DNA of 64,000 nucleotides from JANOSH01 sp031415695 (GTDB lineage: Bacteria; Actinomycetota; Acidimicrobiia; Acidimicrobiales; Ilumatobacteraceae), in contig JANOSH010000038.1 of NCBI GenBank assembly GCA_031415695.1, positions 1 to 64,000 on the forward strand, in the 5' to 3' direction. This document shows, piece after piece, positions 33,015-41,292 of this stretch (position 1 is the stretch's first letter; every line of letters begins with the position of its first letter). The position numbers and the translations under genes were made by a program. Below the pieces are notes generated by a model, which saw only the letters and a program-made list of their open reading frames with translations, had not been told where the DNA came from and ran no database searches.

Positions 33015-34082
33015 CTACGGCCGAAGGCGCAGGGCGATCTGATTTGCCATGAGGCGACCTTGCCGGGTGAGCACCACCCGGCCGTCGACAGCGCTGACGA
33101 AGTCGTCCAATCCGTCGACATCTAAGGCCTCTTGGGGCACGCCATCGCGTGTACGCAACGAGAGTTCGAGGCGTTCGAATCGGCGGGTCGCCTCGTCGAG
33201 GATCTCGCCCGCGGCCTCGGTCGACGTACCGGTCCGCACAAGTTCGATGTAGCGCTCAGGGGTTCGCACCCGCCACCAGCGTCGACCGTCCTGGTGCGAA
33301 TGTGCCGCCGAGCCCAACCCGAGATAGTTACCTTGGGCCCAATACAACTGATTGTGGCGCGATTCGTGGCCGGGCATCGCCCAATTCGAGATCTCATAGT
33401 TGTCGAGCCCTGATGCAATGAATGCGGCGTCGGCGGCGATGTATCGATCGGCCTGAACATCATCGTCAGGGTGGCGAGCGGGGTCGGCAGCCAGCGGCGT
33501 TCCTGCCTCGACGGTCAGGCCGTACGCCGAGATGTGAGGTGGACGAAACCGCAGCACTTCGGTCAGCGTCGTCGTCCAATCATCGTTCGTTTCACCGACC
33601 GAGCCGTAGATGAGATCGAGGTTGAACGTCGGCACGCCACCGTCAACCACGACATCGACTGCCCGAACAACATTGTCGGGTTGGTGCCATCGGCCAAGGC
33701 CCTTGAGAACATGGGGAACCATCGACTGGACACCCAAGCTGATGCGGTTTACACCGTGGTCTCGGTATGTCGACACCAGGTCGGGCGTGACGTCGTCGGG
33801 ATTGCATTCCACCGTTACCTCGGCGTCGACAACCGTTGGTATCGATTCCACGAGCCTGCCCAGCAACGCAGCAGGAATCATCGATGGCGTACCACCACCA
33901 ACAAAGACACTGGTGACCGGCGGCACCTCGCCCGAGGCGATTGCTCGCTGCAGTTCAGTATGGAGGGCGTCGGTGTATGCCTCGGCAAGATGGATGCGGT
34001 CGGTCCACGTAGCAAACGCACAGTAGTCACACCGCCGGGCACAAAACGGTATGTGTATGTACACCCCGTATCCGACTGACAT
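33015..34082 (-). CDS. hemW: Radical-SAM HemW (heme chaperone)
   Basis: A 355-residue radical-SAM protein. The cluster motif reads C-A-R-R-C-D-Y-C (CxxxCxxC), and it sits behind YIHIPFC. G-G-G-T-P-S follows, as does the HemN-like S-L-G-V-Q-S and the C-terminal NYEISNWA and HNQLYW segments. It lacks the extra N-terminal region and residues of true coproporphyrinogen dehydrogenase HemN, so a heme-chaperone role is more likely. ATG at 34082, 27 bp after the bldD-like gene. Confidence 0.9.
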   Translation of the reverse strand: MSVGYGVYIHIPFCARRCDYCAFATWTDRIHLAEAYTDALHTELQRAIASGEVPPVTSVFVGGGTPSMIPAALLGRLVESIPTVVDAEVTVECNPDDVTPDLVSTYRDHGVNRISLGVQSMVPHVLKGLGRWHQPDNVVRAVDVVVDGGVPTFNLDLIYGSVGETNDDWTTTLTEVLRFRPPHISAYGLTVEAGTPLAADPARHPDDDVQADRYIAADAAFIASGLDNYEISNWAMPGHESRHNQLYWAQGNYLGLGSAAHSHQDGRRWWRVRTPERYIELVRTGTSTEAAGEILDEATRRFERLELSLRTRDGVPQEALDVDGLDDFVSAVDGRVVLTRQGRLMANQIALRLRP

Positions 34083-34109
34083 CAGATCAGGATACGGGGC
34101 GAAACAGAA

Positions 34110-34631
34110 CTAGTTGCGATGAAAGCGAAGCCCAAGCTCGTCGAGCTTGCGCACGGCCATCTCGGCGGGGCAATCAAGGATGCACGCAATTGCCCGTAGG
34201 TCGTCTTGGCGCACCGTAAGAACCCGGCCGTTGAAGTCTTGGCGTTGTACCTGGATCATGCGCAGGTACCGCGACAGCATGCTGTATTCGGTTCCACTTC
34301 GCTGCTCCAGCTTGGTGAGATCGATGACGATCTTGGGCTCGGGAAGATTGGCGCGTTCGGCCAGGTCGAAGCCCGGACCGTCGTCGCTCGGAAGCAGCTG
34401 ATCGACCGGCACCATATAGAAGCGCGCTAGACGCTGGAGGCGGGGCACGCTGATGGCCCGCTCACCACGCTCGTAGGCTCCGAGTACCGACGCCTTGAAC
34501 TCCTGTTTGGACGTGGCCTCGACTTCCTGGAGCGACAAACGCTTCTGTCGGCGGATTGCTCGTAGACGCTCGCCAACCCGGCGGCCGTAGGAAGCAATCA
34601 GTTCCTCGTCTTGTTCGATGATGTCATTCAT
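34110..34631 (-). CDS. bldD: BldD-like transcriptional regulator
   Basis: A 173-residue regulator. The N-terminal XRE-type HTH (about residues 15-80, LRAIRRQKRLSLQEVE then VLGAYERGERAISVPRLQRLA) is followed by a C-terminal domain like that of Streptomyces BldD. That domain binds c-di-GMP through an RGD-x8-RQDD signature. Here residues 130-144 read R-Q-D, eight residues, then R-Q-D-D: the second half is intact and Gly is replaced by Gln in the first. It probably is a c-di-GMP-responsive global repressor. ATG 34631 is chosen over a GTG at 34649 because GGAG lies 9 bases upstream. Confidence 0.85.
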   Translation of the reverse strand: MNDIIEQDEELIASYGRRVGERLRAIRRQKRLSLQEVEATSKQEFKASVLGAYERGERAISVPRLQRLARFYMVPVDQLLPSDDGPGFDLAERANLPEPKIVIDLTKLEQRSGTEYSMLSRYLRMIQVQRQDFNGRVLTVRQDDLRAIACILDCPAEMAVRKLDELGLRFHRN

Positions 34632-34680
34632 AGTGTCTGTCTCCTGCACTCGTTAGCGGCAACATCACGGACAGTACAGT

Positions 34681-34704
34681 TTATAATGTCACGCACGGTG
34701 TGTA
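34681..34704 (-). promoter_or_regulatory. Possible bldD promoter and operator
   Basis: Within the 175-bp space ahead of the bldD-like gene, an imperfect palindrome (34687-34704; minus strand TACACACC then GTGCGTGACA) directly abuts a TTATAA -10-like box at 34686-34681. BldD proteins of streptomycetes repress their own genes at short pseudo-palindromes of the TnACnC-GnGTnA kind. The match here is loose. Confidence 0.3.
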
Positions 34705-34806
34705 TTGACACGAACAAGACGGAGTCAAAACCGCAACGAGTGATATCTCGAGCGTTCATACACTTACTTATATTTTGCGGCACGAAACCAGTATAGTCCG
34801 AAGGTC

Positions 34807-35481
34807 TCATCTCGCTGAACTATGGGCTGCGCAGAGTAGCGTTGCGGCGACGAGCGCCGCTGTGTCGGCGCGCAACACGTGCGACCCAAGTCCAACAATT
34901 TGTTGGCTCTGAGCAAGCTCAGATGGACTCCAACCACCCTCGGGACCCACGACAATGCAGCGAGTCCCGCTGTCTATTGATGCCCCGCCCATGTGCGCCA
35001 CCGCGGTGCCTGGCCGCTGAAGAACGTCGCTAAGCGCGGCCGCCACCGATATCTGAGGTCGCCACACCCTGCGACATTGGCCGACCGCCGAGTCGGCCAC
35101 GCGGCGTAGCCGACTCAGTTGACTCTCGGTTTTGTCTGCAGTCCAGCGTGCCACGCTGTGTGCTGCCGGAAACCAAACGACCTCGGCGACACCGATTTCC
35201 GTTAGCTTCTGCACGGTAAGCTCCGGCTTGCCGCCCTTTGTTATGGCGCACGCAACCACCAAAGGCCGTGGAGCAGCGACGTGGTTCACTGGGCCGGGTT
35301 CGTCGAGATCAGCCCCAAGCCGAGCGCTGCGCCAAGAGCCACGACCATCGGTAACGGTGATAACGGTGCCGGTGCGAAGACGCAAAACCCGTTCGAGATG
35401 GTGGCGGTCGTCGTCCGAAAGGATCGGCAAATCAATATTAGCGACGATCACATGCGCAGCCGAGTCAACGAGTTCACTCAT
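34807..35481 (-). CDS. rsmE: 16S rRNA (uracil1498-N3)-methyltransferase
   Basis: A 224-residue SPOUT methyltransferase. An N-terminal PUA-like part (H-H-L-E-R-V-L-R-L-R-T-G) precedes the knotted SAM-binding domain with K-L-T-E-I-G-V, the V-G-P-E-G-G-W-S loop and the terminal L-R-A-D-T-A-A-L-V-A-A segment (usually L-R-x-E-T-A). It modifies U1498 in the decoding region of 16S rRNA. It overlaps dnaJ by 4 bases, the usual neighbour. Confidence 0.93.
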   Translation of the reverse strand: MSELVDSAAHVIVANIDLPILSDDDRHHLERVLRLRTGTVITVTDGRGSWRSARLGADLDEPGPVNHVAAPRPLVVACAITKGGKPELTVQKLTEIGVAEVVWFPAAHSVARWTADKTESQLSRLRRVADSAVGQCRRVWRPQISVAAALSDVLQRPGTAVAHMGGASIDSGTRCIVVGPEGGWSPSELAQSQQIVGLGSHVLRADTAALVAATLLCAAHSSAR

Positions 35482-36608
35482 CGAAAGGCAGATTTGATCC
35501 GACCCAGCAATGAGTCGTCGGCCGACATCACCGCATCGCCGCTCGCTTCGGCAAACCGCCGCAGCAGATCGTCTTGCGCCTTGGTCAGCTTGGTAGGAAC
35601 CTCGATAGCCACAAGCACACGAAGGTCACCGCGCCCACGACCCTGCACGTGGGGTACTCCCCTACCCTTCAGACGAAATTCGCGTCCGTGTTGCGTGCCT
35701 GCAGGCACCAAAAGCTCCTCGGGACCGTCAAGAGTGTCGATGGTCTGATGCGTGCCGAGCGCCGCCTGTGCAATTGACAACTTCAGCCTGGTAACCAAGT
35801 CGTCCTCGTCGCGAACAAAACGATCGTGAGCACGAACGCGGATGTGCACATACAAGTCGCCGGAATCGCCACCGCGTGGGCCTGCAGCACCACGGGCATG
35901 CAGTCTGAGTGTTTGACCCGACGCAACACCTGCGGGGATGTCGACTGTAATGCTCATGTGCTCACGGTTACGACCTTCGCCCCGGCATTTCTGGCATGGG
36001 GTCACGATGACTTCGCCAATACCGCTACAACGCTGGCATGGAGATGCGGTCACCATCTGGCCGAGCAGGCTTTGACGAACGCGCCGGATGGCTCCCGTGC
36101 CATTGCAATCGACGCAAGTAACCGGCTTTGTGCCCTGACCCGCTCCCGTTCCCAAGCAATCGGCGCACCCCACCAGGTTCTGGAACGAGACCACGTGGGC
36201 CGACCCGAACACCGACGCTTCAAACTCGAGCTCGGCTACCACCTCAACGTCTTGGCCCCGAGGGGGGCTACCACCGCCCTGGCGTGAACCTCCCCCAAAA
36301 CCCGAGCCAGTACTGCCACCAAAAAACGCGTCGAAGAGGTCGCCCAGGCCCGAACCGCCAAAGACATCGCCCGGGTTCTGGTTACCTCCGCCCAAGCCAG
36401 CTTCGCCGAATTGGTCGTAACGGGCCCGCGTTCCCTGATCTGAGAGCACCTCGTATGCCTTTGCCAGCGATTTGAACTGCTCCTCGGCGGTTGGATCGTT
36501 CGGATTTGCGTCGGGGTGCAACTCGCGAGCCCGCTTACGATAGGCCTTCTTGATCTCCTCGGCCGACGCAGTACGCGACACACCGAGAAGTCCGTAATAA
36601 TCAGCCAC
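35478..36608 (-). CDS. dnaJ: Chaperone protein DnaJ
   Basis: A 376-residue type I Hsp40. The J domain (1-70) contains H-P-D, a Gly/Phe-rich linker follows (about 70-115), then four C-x-x-C-x-G-x-G zinc repeats (C-A-D-C, C-V-D-C, C-Q-R-C, C-Q-K-C; about 150-210) and the substrate-binding C-terminal domains. It delivers unfolded clients to DnaK. It is the second gene of an hrcA-dnaJ-rsmE operon. Confidence 0.96.
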   Translation of the reverse strand: MADYYGLLGVSRTASAEEIKKAYRKRARELHPDANPNDPTAEEQFKSLAKAYEVLSDQGTRARYDQFGEAGLGGGNQNPGDVFGGSGLGDLFDAFFGGSTGSGFGGGSRQGGGSPPRGQDVEVVAELEFEASVFGSAHVVSFQNLVGCADCLGTGAGQGTKPVTCVDCNGTGAIRRVRQSLLGQMVTASPCQRCSGIGEVIVTPCQKCRGEGRNREHMSITVDIPAGVASGQTLRLHARGAAGPRGGDSGDLYVHIRVRAHDRFVRDEDDLVTRLKLSIAQAALGTHQTIDTLDGPEELLVPAGTQHGREFRLKGRGVPHVQGRGRGDLRVLVAIEVPTKLTKAQDDLLRRFAEASGDAVMSADDSLLGRIKSAFR

Positions 36609-36612
36609 GAAA

Positions 36613-37614
36613 TCAGCCTTCCGAGAGAGTTCGGCCCAGTCGGACCGATACGGTTTCGACCGCTGCTAACGCCTGCGGATAATTCATTCGGGTTGGACCC
36701 AAGACACCAATAGTACCAACGGCCTCGCCGTCGACGAGATACGGCTTGACGACGACAGAACACGACGACAACGGTTCGACCCCGTGCTCGGCGCCAATCG
36801 CGACAGTAAGACCCCGCTCTAGCACGTCTCGCACAAGGGCAACAACAACCGCTTGATGTTCAAGGGTGTGCAGCACGTTTCGGACAACCTCGACCACATC
36901 GAAGATCTGCGCAACCCGTGAAGCGCCACCCACGAAGGCCTGCTCGGCATCGTGACGGCCTCGGCCGATAAGCGCCATCGCCGCCGAGGACACCAGCGCG
37001 TCGTTGATGACGTCGCCTGAGGGCGGGAGCGAGACGAGGTTAGCAAGTGTGCGACCGACTGCGTGGCGTGCAAGGTGCGCCCCTGCCGCCAAGACGTGAG
37101 CATCGCAGACCTGGTCGGTGAGTTCAAGCGTCTCGCTTTCGACCGTTCCATTCGCAAGCACCGCAACGACCATTGCGGTGTGGCTCGACAACTGCACCAG
37201 TTGCACTGAACGCACAATGCTCAGCTCGGCCGTTGGCCGAATAACCACGGCTGCATAGTTGGTGAGGCTCGACAACAACGTGGTGGTGTCGGAAAGCAGT
37301 TGTTCCAGGGCACCGTGGCTCGACTCGAAGAAATCCCGGACCTTGACGACCCCCTGAGCATCGAGAACGCCAGGACCCGTGAGACTATCGACAAAGAAGC
37401 GATATCCCTTGTCGGTAGGGACGCGGCCAGCCGACGTATGGGGCTGGTGCAGATAACCGTCTTGTTCGAGCACGGCCATCTCGTTGCGCACTGTGGCCGC
37501 GGACACGTTGACCCGGGCCGAGCGTGCGATGTGCATCGACCCGACGGGCTGGGCCGATTCGATGTACTCCTCGATGACGGCACGCAAAATGGCGGTCTTT
37601 CGATCATCAAGCAC
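36613..37614 (-). CDS. hrcA: Heat-inducible transcription repressor HrcA
   Basis: A 333-residue HrcA repressor. The N-terminal winged helix (LDDRKTAILRAVIEEYIESAQPVGS then VNVSAATVRNEMAVLEQDGYLHQPHTSAGRVPTDKGYR) is textbook. The GAF-like and insert domains follow. HrcA normally binds the CIRCE palindrome ahead of chaperone genes; no CIRCE sequence is seen in the 52 bp upstream of this gene, so its targets must be elsewhere. The gene lies 4 bp before dnaJ. Confidence 0.95.
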   Translation of the reverse strand: MLDDRKTAILRAVIEEYIESAQPVGSMHIARSARVNVSAATVRNEMAVLEQDGYLHQPHTSAGRVPTDKGYRFFVDSLTGPGVLDAQGVVKVRDFFESSHGALEQLLSDTTTLLSSLTNYAAVVIRPTAELSIVRSVQLVQLSSHTAMVVAVLANGTVESETLELTDQVCDAHVLAAGAHLARHAVGRTLANLVSLPPSGDVINDALVSSAAMALIGRGRHDAEQAFVGGASRVAQIFDVVEVVRNVLHTLEHQAVVVALVRDVLERGLTVAIGAEHGVEPLSSCSVVVKPYLVDGEAVGTIGVLGPTRMNYPQALAAVETVSVRLGRTLSEG

Positions 37615-37666
37615 CTATGACACCTGCCCAGGAAGAAACAGCCAGCCGACGGTTGGACACCGCAGT

Positions 37667-39037
37667 CTATCCAGCTGGGACTGAGTCGGGTCGGCTAACG
37701 AGCGCGTATCGCCGCAGCGCTTCGACACGTTCGGCGGCGTGATCGACCATTGGAGGCCGGTATCCCAGTGGAATGCCCCGCTTGGACAGCCATGGCGCAT
37801 GGATCGACGCAGCCGACGCATCGGCTAATTCAGGCACCCATCTACGTAGGTAGTCGCCGTCGGAGTCGAATCGTTCGCCTTGGCTTACCGGATTGAACAC
37901 CCGGAAATATGGTGACGCGTCGGTCCCAGTACCCGCTGTCCACTGCCAACCGTGCGAGTTCGAGGCCAAATCACCGTCGAGGAGGTGGCGCATGAAATGA
38001 CGGGCACCCCACTGCCATGGCACATGAAGATCTTTCACGAGAAAACTCGCCACGATCATGCGTACACGGTTGTGCATCCAGCCTGTTGCAAGGAGTTGTC
38101 GCATCCCCGCATCGACAATTGGATAGCCCGTCATGCCCGCGGACCATTGTGCGAATCGAGCATGAGCCGCAGTATCGGTGTCGACGGGCAGCCCATTCAT
38201 GGATGCTTTGAGGTTCCAGCGCGCCGTGGCTGGCAGCCGGTACAGCACATCGGCGTAGAAGTCTCGCCATGCCAGCTCGGACCGGAAAACCGTGTGCGGA
38301 CGCGAATCGGACAGGTCAGCGAGAAGTTGACGCGGGTGCATAAGGCCCCATCGCAACGCAGCCGACAAGCGGCTTGTGCCGTCGACACCAGGGGTGTCGC
38401 GGGCTGTGTCGTAGCGATGGAGCGCGCCGTGGGAAAACCGCTCCCATTGAAGCCAAGCCGCACGTTCGGACCCGGCTGACATATCGATCGACGTGGGCGG
38501 CTCTGCCGGATAGCCATCGCACGGTACCTCGGGTGCGCCTCGCCATTCGACATCTGGAACCGGTAGCGGTCGGGTCCAACCCGTTGCCATCCACCGGCGC
38601 GAGAACGGGGTGAACACCGAATACGCCGAGCCATCGTCCTTGCAGACCGAACCAGGACGCACAGCGTACGGTGAACCAACGGCGGTCAATCGGCAACCAA
38701 ACGATGCAAGACCTGCCCGAACGACCGCGTCGCGCTCACGCCCGTAGGGGCCAAAGTCATCCGTTACGAAAACCTGCGATGCTCCAACTTCGCGGGCGAA
38801 CTGGGCGACTACCTCGCTCGGAGCACCGTGGCGAAGTACAAGACGCCCGCCGATCGAGGCGTCAAGAGACCGAAGGCTTTCGATCAGAAAGGCTTGACGG
38901 GGCTGACCGGACACTGCATAGAGCGCCGGATCAATGACGTAGAGCGGCACCACTGGCCCGACGTTTGCGGCCGCGGTGAGCGCCGGATGATCGGCGAGCC
39001 GAAGATCACGCCGAAACCACAGAACCGAGACGCTCAC
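37667..39037 (-). CDS. phr: Deoxyribodipyrimidine photolyase (class I)
   Basis: A 456-residue DNA photolyase. The N-terminal antenna domain starts VLWFRRDLRLADHPAL; the FAD-binding C-terminal domain has T-S-R-L-S-A-A-L, W-R-D-F-Y, M-R-Q-L-L-A-T-G-W-M-H-N-R-V-R-M and D-G-D-L-A-S-N-S-H-G-W-Q-W. It repairs UV-induced cyclobutane dimers using blue light. It lies between lepA and hrcA, where many actinobacteria have hemW. Start GTG at 39037. Confidence 0.93.
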   Translation of the reverse strand: MSVSVLWFRRDLRLADHPALTAAANVGPVVPLYVIDPALYAVSGQPRQAFLIESLRSLDASIGGRLVLRHGAPSEVVAQFAREVGASQVFVTDDFGPYGRERDAVVRAGLASFGCRLTAVGSPYAVRPGSVCKDDGSAYSVFTPFSRRWMATGWTRPLPVPDVEWRGAPEVPCDGYPAEPPTSIDMSAGSERAAWLQWERFSHGALHRYDTARDTPGVDGTSRLSAALRWGLMHPRQLLADLSDSRPHTVFRSELAWRDFYADVLYRLPATARWNLKASMNGLPVDTDTAAHARFAQWSAGMTGYPIVDAGMRQLLATGWMHNRVRMIVASFLVKDLHVPWQWGARHFMRHLLDGDLASNSHGWQWTAGTGTDASPYFRVFNPVSQGERFDSDGDYLRRWVPELADASAASIHAPWLSKRGIPLGYRPPMVDHAAERVEALRRYALVSRPDSVPAG

Positions 39038-39047
39038 ATCGGAACCT

Positions 39048-39126
39048 GCCAGATGCTTCGCATCAGTCTCCGCCTAACGGCAGCACGGCCTACGGCCTGC
39101 TGAAGCCAGATGCTTCGCATCAGTCT
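39048..39126. repeat. Triple-hairpin repeat at the lepA-phr junction
   Basis: A 22-bp sequence is repeated exactly at 39048-39069 and 39105-39126. Each copy contains the self-complementary GATGC-GAA-GCATC (minus-strand reading), i.e. a small hairpin. Between them, 39081-39102 forms a third hairpin (CAGCA/TGCTG plus GGCC/GGCC with one bulged C, loop TAC). The right-hand copy covers the last codons and stop of lepA. It could act as a terminator, an mRNA 3' stabiliser, or a REP-like element. Confidence 0.65.
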
Positions 39127-40904
39127 TCGAGCCTCAGCGCGGCTACGAAGGCTTCTTGGGGTACCTCGACCCGGCCGATGTTCTTCATCTTCTTCTTGCC
39201 CTCTTTTTGTTTCTCGAGGAGCTTGCGCTTACGCGTGATGTCACCGCCGTAGCACTTGGCCAGTACGTCCTTGCGTCGAGCCTTTACGGTCTCGCGAGCA
39301 ATGTACTTGCCACCGATTGCGGCCTGAATTGGCACATCGAACATCTGGCGAGGGATGAGCTCTTTGAGCTTCTCGCACATCTTCTTGCCGTAGTCGTATG
39401 CACGATCACGGTGAACTATGGAACTAAACGCATCGGCAATAGTGCTGTTCAACAAGATGTCGACACGAACAAGTTGGCTTCGCTCGTAGCCTGACAGTTC
39501 GTAGTCCATCGAGGCGTAACCAGCAGTGCGGCTTTTCAACGCGTCGAAGAAGTCGGTAACCACCTCGGCGAGTGGAACCCTGTAGACAATTTCCATCCGC
39601 TCGGGCGACAGGTATTCGAGCTTCACCATCACGCCACGACGCTGCTGGCAGAGCTCCATAATGGTGCCCGCATATTCCGACGGCGTCAGGATCGTGAGGG
39701 CAAAAATCGGCTCCTCGATGAACTCGACCTCTTGCGGAAGCGGCAAGTCGGCAGGGTTGTCGACCACGAGGAGTTTGCCATCGGTTCGGGTGACACGGTA
39801 TTCGACCGACGGCGCGGTAGCGATGAGATTGAGGTTGAACTCGCGCTCAAGTCGCTCACGAACAATTTCCATGTGCAGCAACCCGAGAAATCCGCACCTG
39901 AACCCGAAGCCGAGAGCTTGGCTCGACTCGGGCTGATACGTGATGGAGGCATCGTTGAGTTTGAGTTTGTCGAGGCTTTCGCGCAGGTTCTCGAACTCGT
40001 CGCCGTCGACAGGGAACAACCCGCAAAAAACCATGGGCTTGGGCTCTTTGTAGCCGTCGAGCGCCTGCAAAGCAGGCTTCGCGCCATCGGTGACGGTCTC
40101 GCCCGGTCGGGCTTGGCCAAGATCTTTCAGGCCGGTAATGAGATAGCCCACTTCACCTGGCCCAAGTTCATCGACAGGGGTGATGAGGGGTTTACGAACA
40201 CCGATCTCGGCCGCTTGATGGAACGCCCCCGTCTGCATGAACTTCAGCTTGCCGCCAGACACCAGACGTCCGTTCATGACGCGAACCGAACTGACAACAC
40301 CACGATATGCGTCGTATTGGCTGTCGAAAATGAGGGCCTGGAGCGGAGCGGTCGGGTCACCTTTCGGAGCGGGGATCCGTTCGATGACTGCATCGAGTAG
40401 GGCAGGCACGCCCACGCCGGTCTTGCCACTAATACGAAGAATCTGATGGGCCGGGATGCCAAGTACTTTTTCGATCTCGTCGGCATACCGATCGGGATCA
40501 GCAGCTGGAAGGTCAATTTTGTTCAACGCCGCCACGATCTCCATATCGTTTTCGAGGGCGAGGTAGCAATTAGCCAGCGTTTGCGCCTCGATCCCCTGAG
40601 CGGCGTCGACAACCAACACCACGCCTTCGCAGGCAGCAAGTGACCGGCTGACCTCGTACCCGAAATCGACATGACCAGGCGTGTCGATGAGGTGCATCAC
40701 ATGGCCGTTCCACTCGACGCGCACGTTTTGGGCCTTGATAGTGATGCCACGTTCGCGCTCAAGGTCCATGGAATCGAGATATTGGGCGCGCATGTCCCGA
40801 GCATCGACCGCGTTGGTGAGCTCGAGTATGCGGTCGGACAGCGTGGACTTTCCGTGGTCGATGTGGGCGATAATGGAGAAGTTGCGGATGAGGTCGAGGT
40901 TCAT
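39120..40904 (-). CDS. lepA: Elongation factor 4 (LepA)
   Basis: A 594-residue translational GTPase. G1 is A-H-I-D-H-G-K-S-T, G3 D-T-P-G-H-V-D-F, G4 N-K-I-D. The LepA-specific C-terminal domain is complete, including G-G-K-Y-I-A-R-E-T and K-C-Y-G-G-D-I-T-R-K-R-K-L-L-E-K-Q-K. It rescues stalled or mis-translocated ribosomes. It is divergent from rpsT, the usual arrangement. Confidence 0.97.
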   Translation of the reverse strand: MNLDLIRNFSIIAHIDHGKSTLSDRILELTNAVDARDMRAQYLDSMDLERERGITIKAQNVRVEWNGHVMHLIDTPGHVDFGYEVSRSLAACEGVVLVVDAAQGIEAQTLANCYLALENDMEIVAALNKIDLPAADPDRYADEIEKVLGIPAHQILRISGKTGVGVPALLDAVIERIPAPKGDPTAPLQALIFDSQYDAYRGVVSSVRVMNGRLVSGGKLKFMQTGAFHQAAEIGVRKPLITPVDELGPGEVGYLITGLKDLGQARPGETVTDGAKPALQALDGYKEPKPMVFCGLFPVDGDEFENLRESLDKLKLNDASITYQPESSQALGFGFRCGFLGLLHMEIVRERLEREFNLNLIATAPSVEYRVTRTDGKLLVVDNPADLPLPQEVEFIEEPIFALTILTPSEYAGTIMELCQQRRGVMVKLEYLSPERMEIVYRVPLAEVVTDFFDALKSRTAGYASMDYELSGYERSQLVRVDILLNSTIADAFSSIVHRDRAYDYGKKMCEKLKELIPRQMFDVPIQAAIGGKYIARETVKARRKDVLAKCYGGDITRKRKLLEKQKEGKKKMKNIGRVEVPQEAFVAALRLED

Positions 40905-41003
40905 GAGGGGGGTTGCCGGGAGCGCACCGCTCCACTGGCTAGCGGATCAGGCTACCAACCCTGCTACCATTGTCAGGCTTTCACCGAAAGGAACACGGCC
41001 CAC

Positions 41004-41258
41004 GTGGCAAACATCAAGAGCCAGAAAAAGCGAATTCTCACCAACGCTAAGGCAGCCGAACGCAACAAGGCTGTCCGTAGCGAGTTGAAGACGCGTATCA
41101 AGAACGCCACCAAGCTGGCCGGAACCGACGACTCGGCCGCAGCACTCAAGCTTGCACAGCTCAAGCTCGACAAGGCTGCGTCCAAAGGTGTCATCCATAA
41201 GAATCAGGCAGCGCGACGCATGTCACGGCTCGCCAAGCGCGTCAACGCTGTCGTTTAG
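41004..41258 (+). CDS. rpsT: 30S ribosomal protein S20
   Basis: An 84-residue, Lys/Arg/Ala-rich helical protein with the family start ANIKSQKKRILTNAKAAERNKAVRS (reported here in pieces: K-S-Q-K-K-R then N-K-A-V-R-S) and the end N-Q-A-A-R-R-M-S-R-L. It binds 16S rRNA early in 30S assembly. GTG 41004 is preferred; AAAGGAA lies about 11 bases upstream. Between it and the divergent lepA start (40904) is a 99-bp space. Confidence 0.95.
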   Translation: MANIKSQKKRILTNAKAAERNKAVRSELKTRIKNATKLAGTDDSAAALKLAQLKLDKAASKGVIHKNQAARRMSRLAKRVNAVV

Positions 41259-41292
41259 CAGGTCGTCTAGCACGGTCGTCTAGAGCTGTCAG

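Noticed and set aside
36613..37666. CIRCE operator upstream of hrcA
   Set aside because: The TTAGCACTC-N9-GAGTGCTAA pattern is not present in the 52-bp gap.
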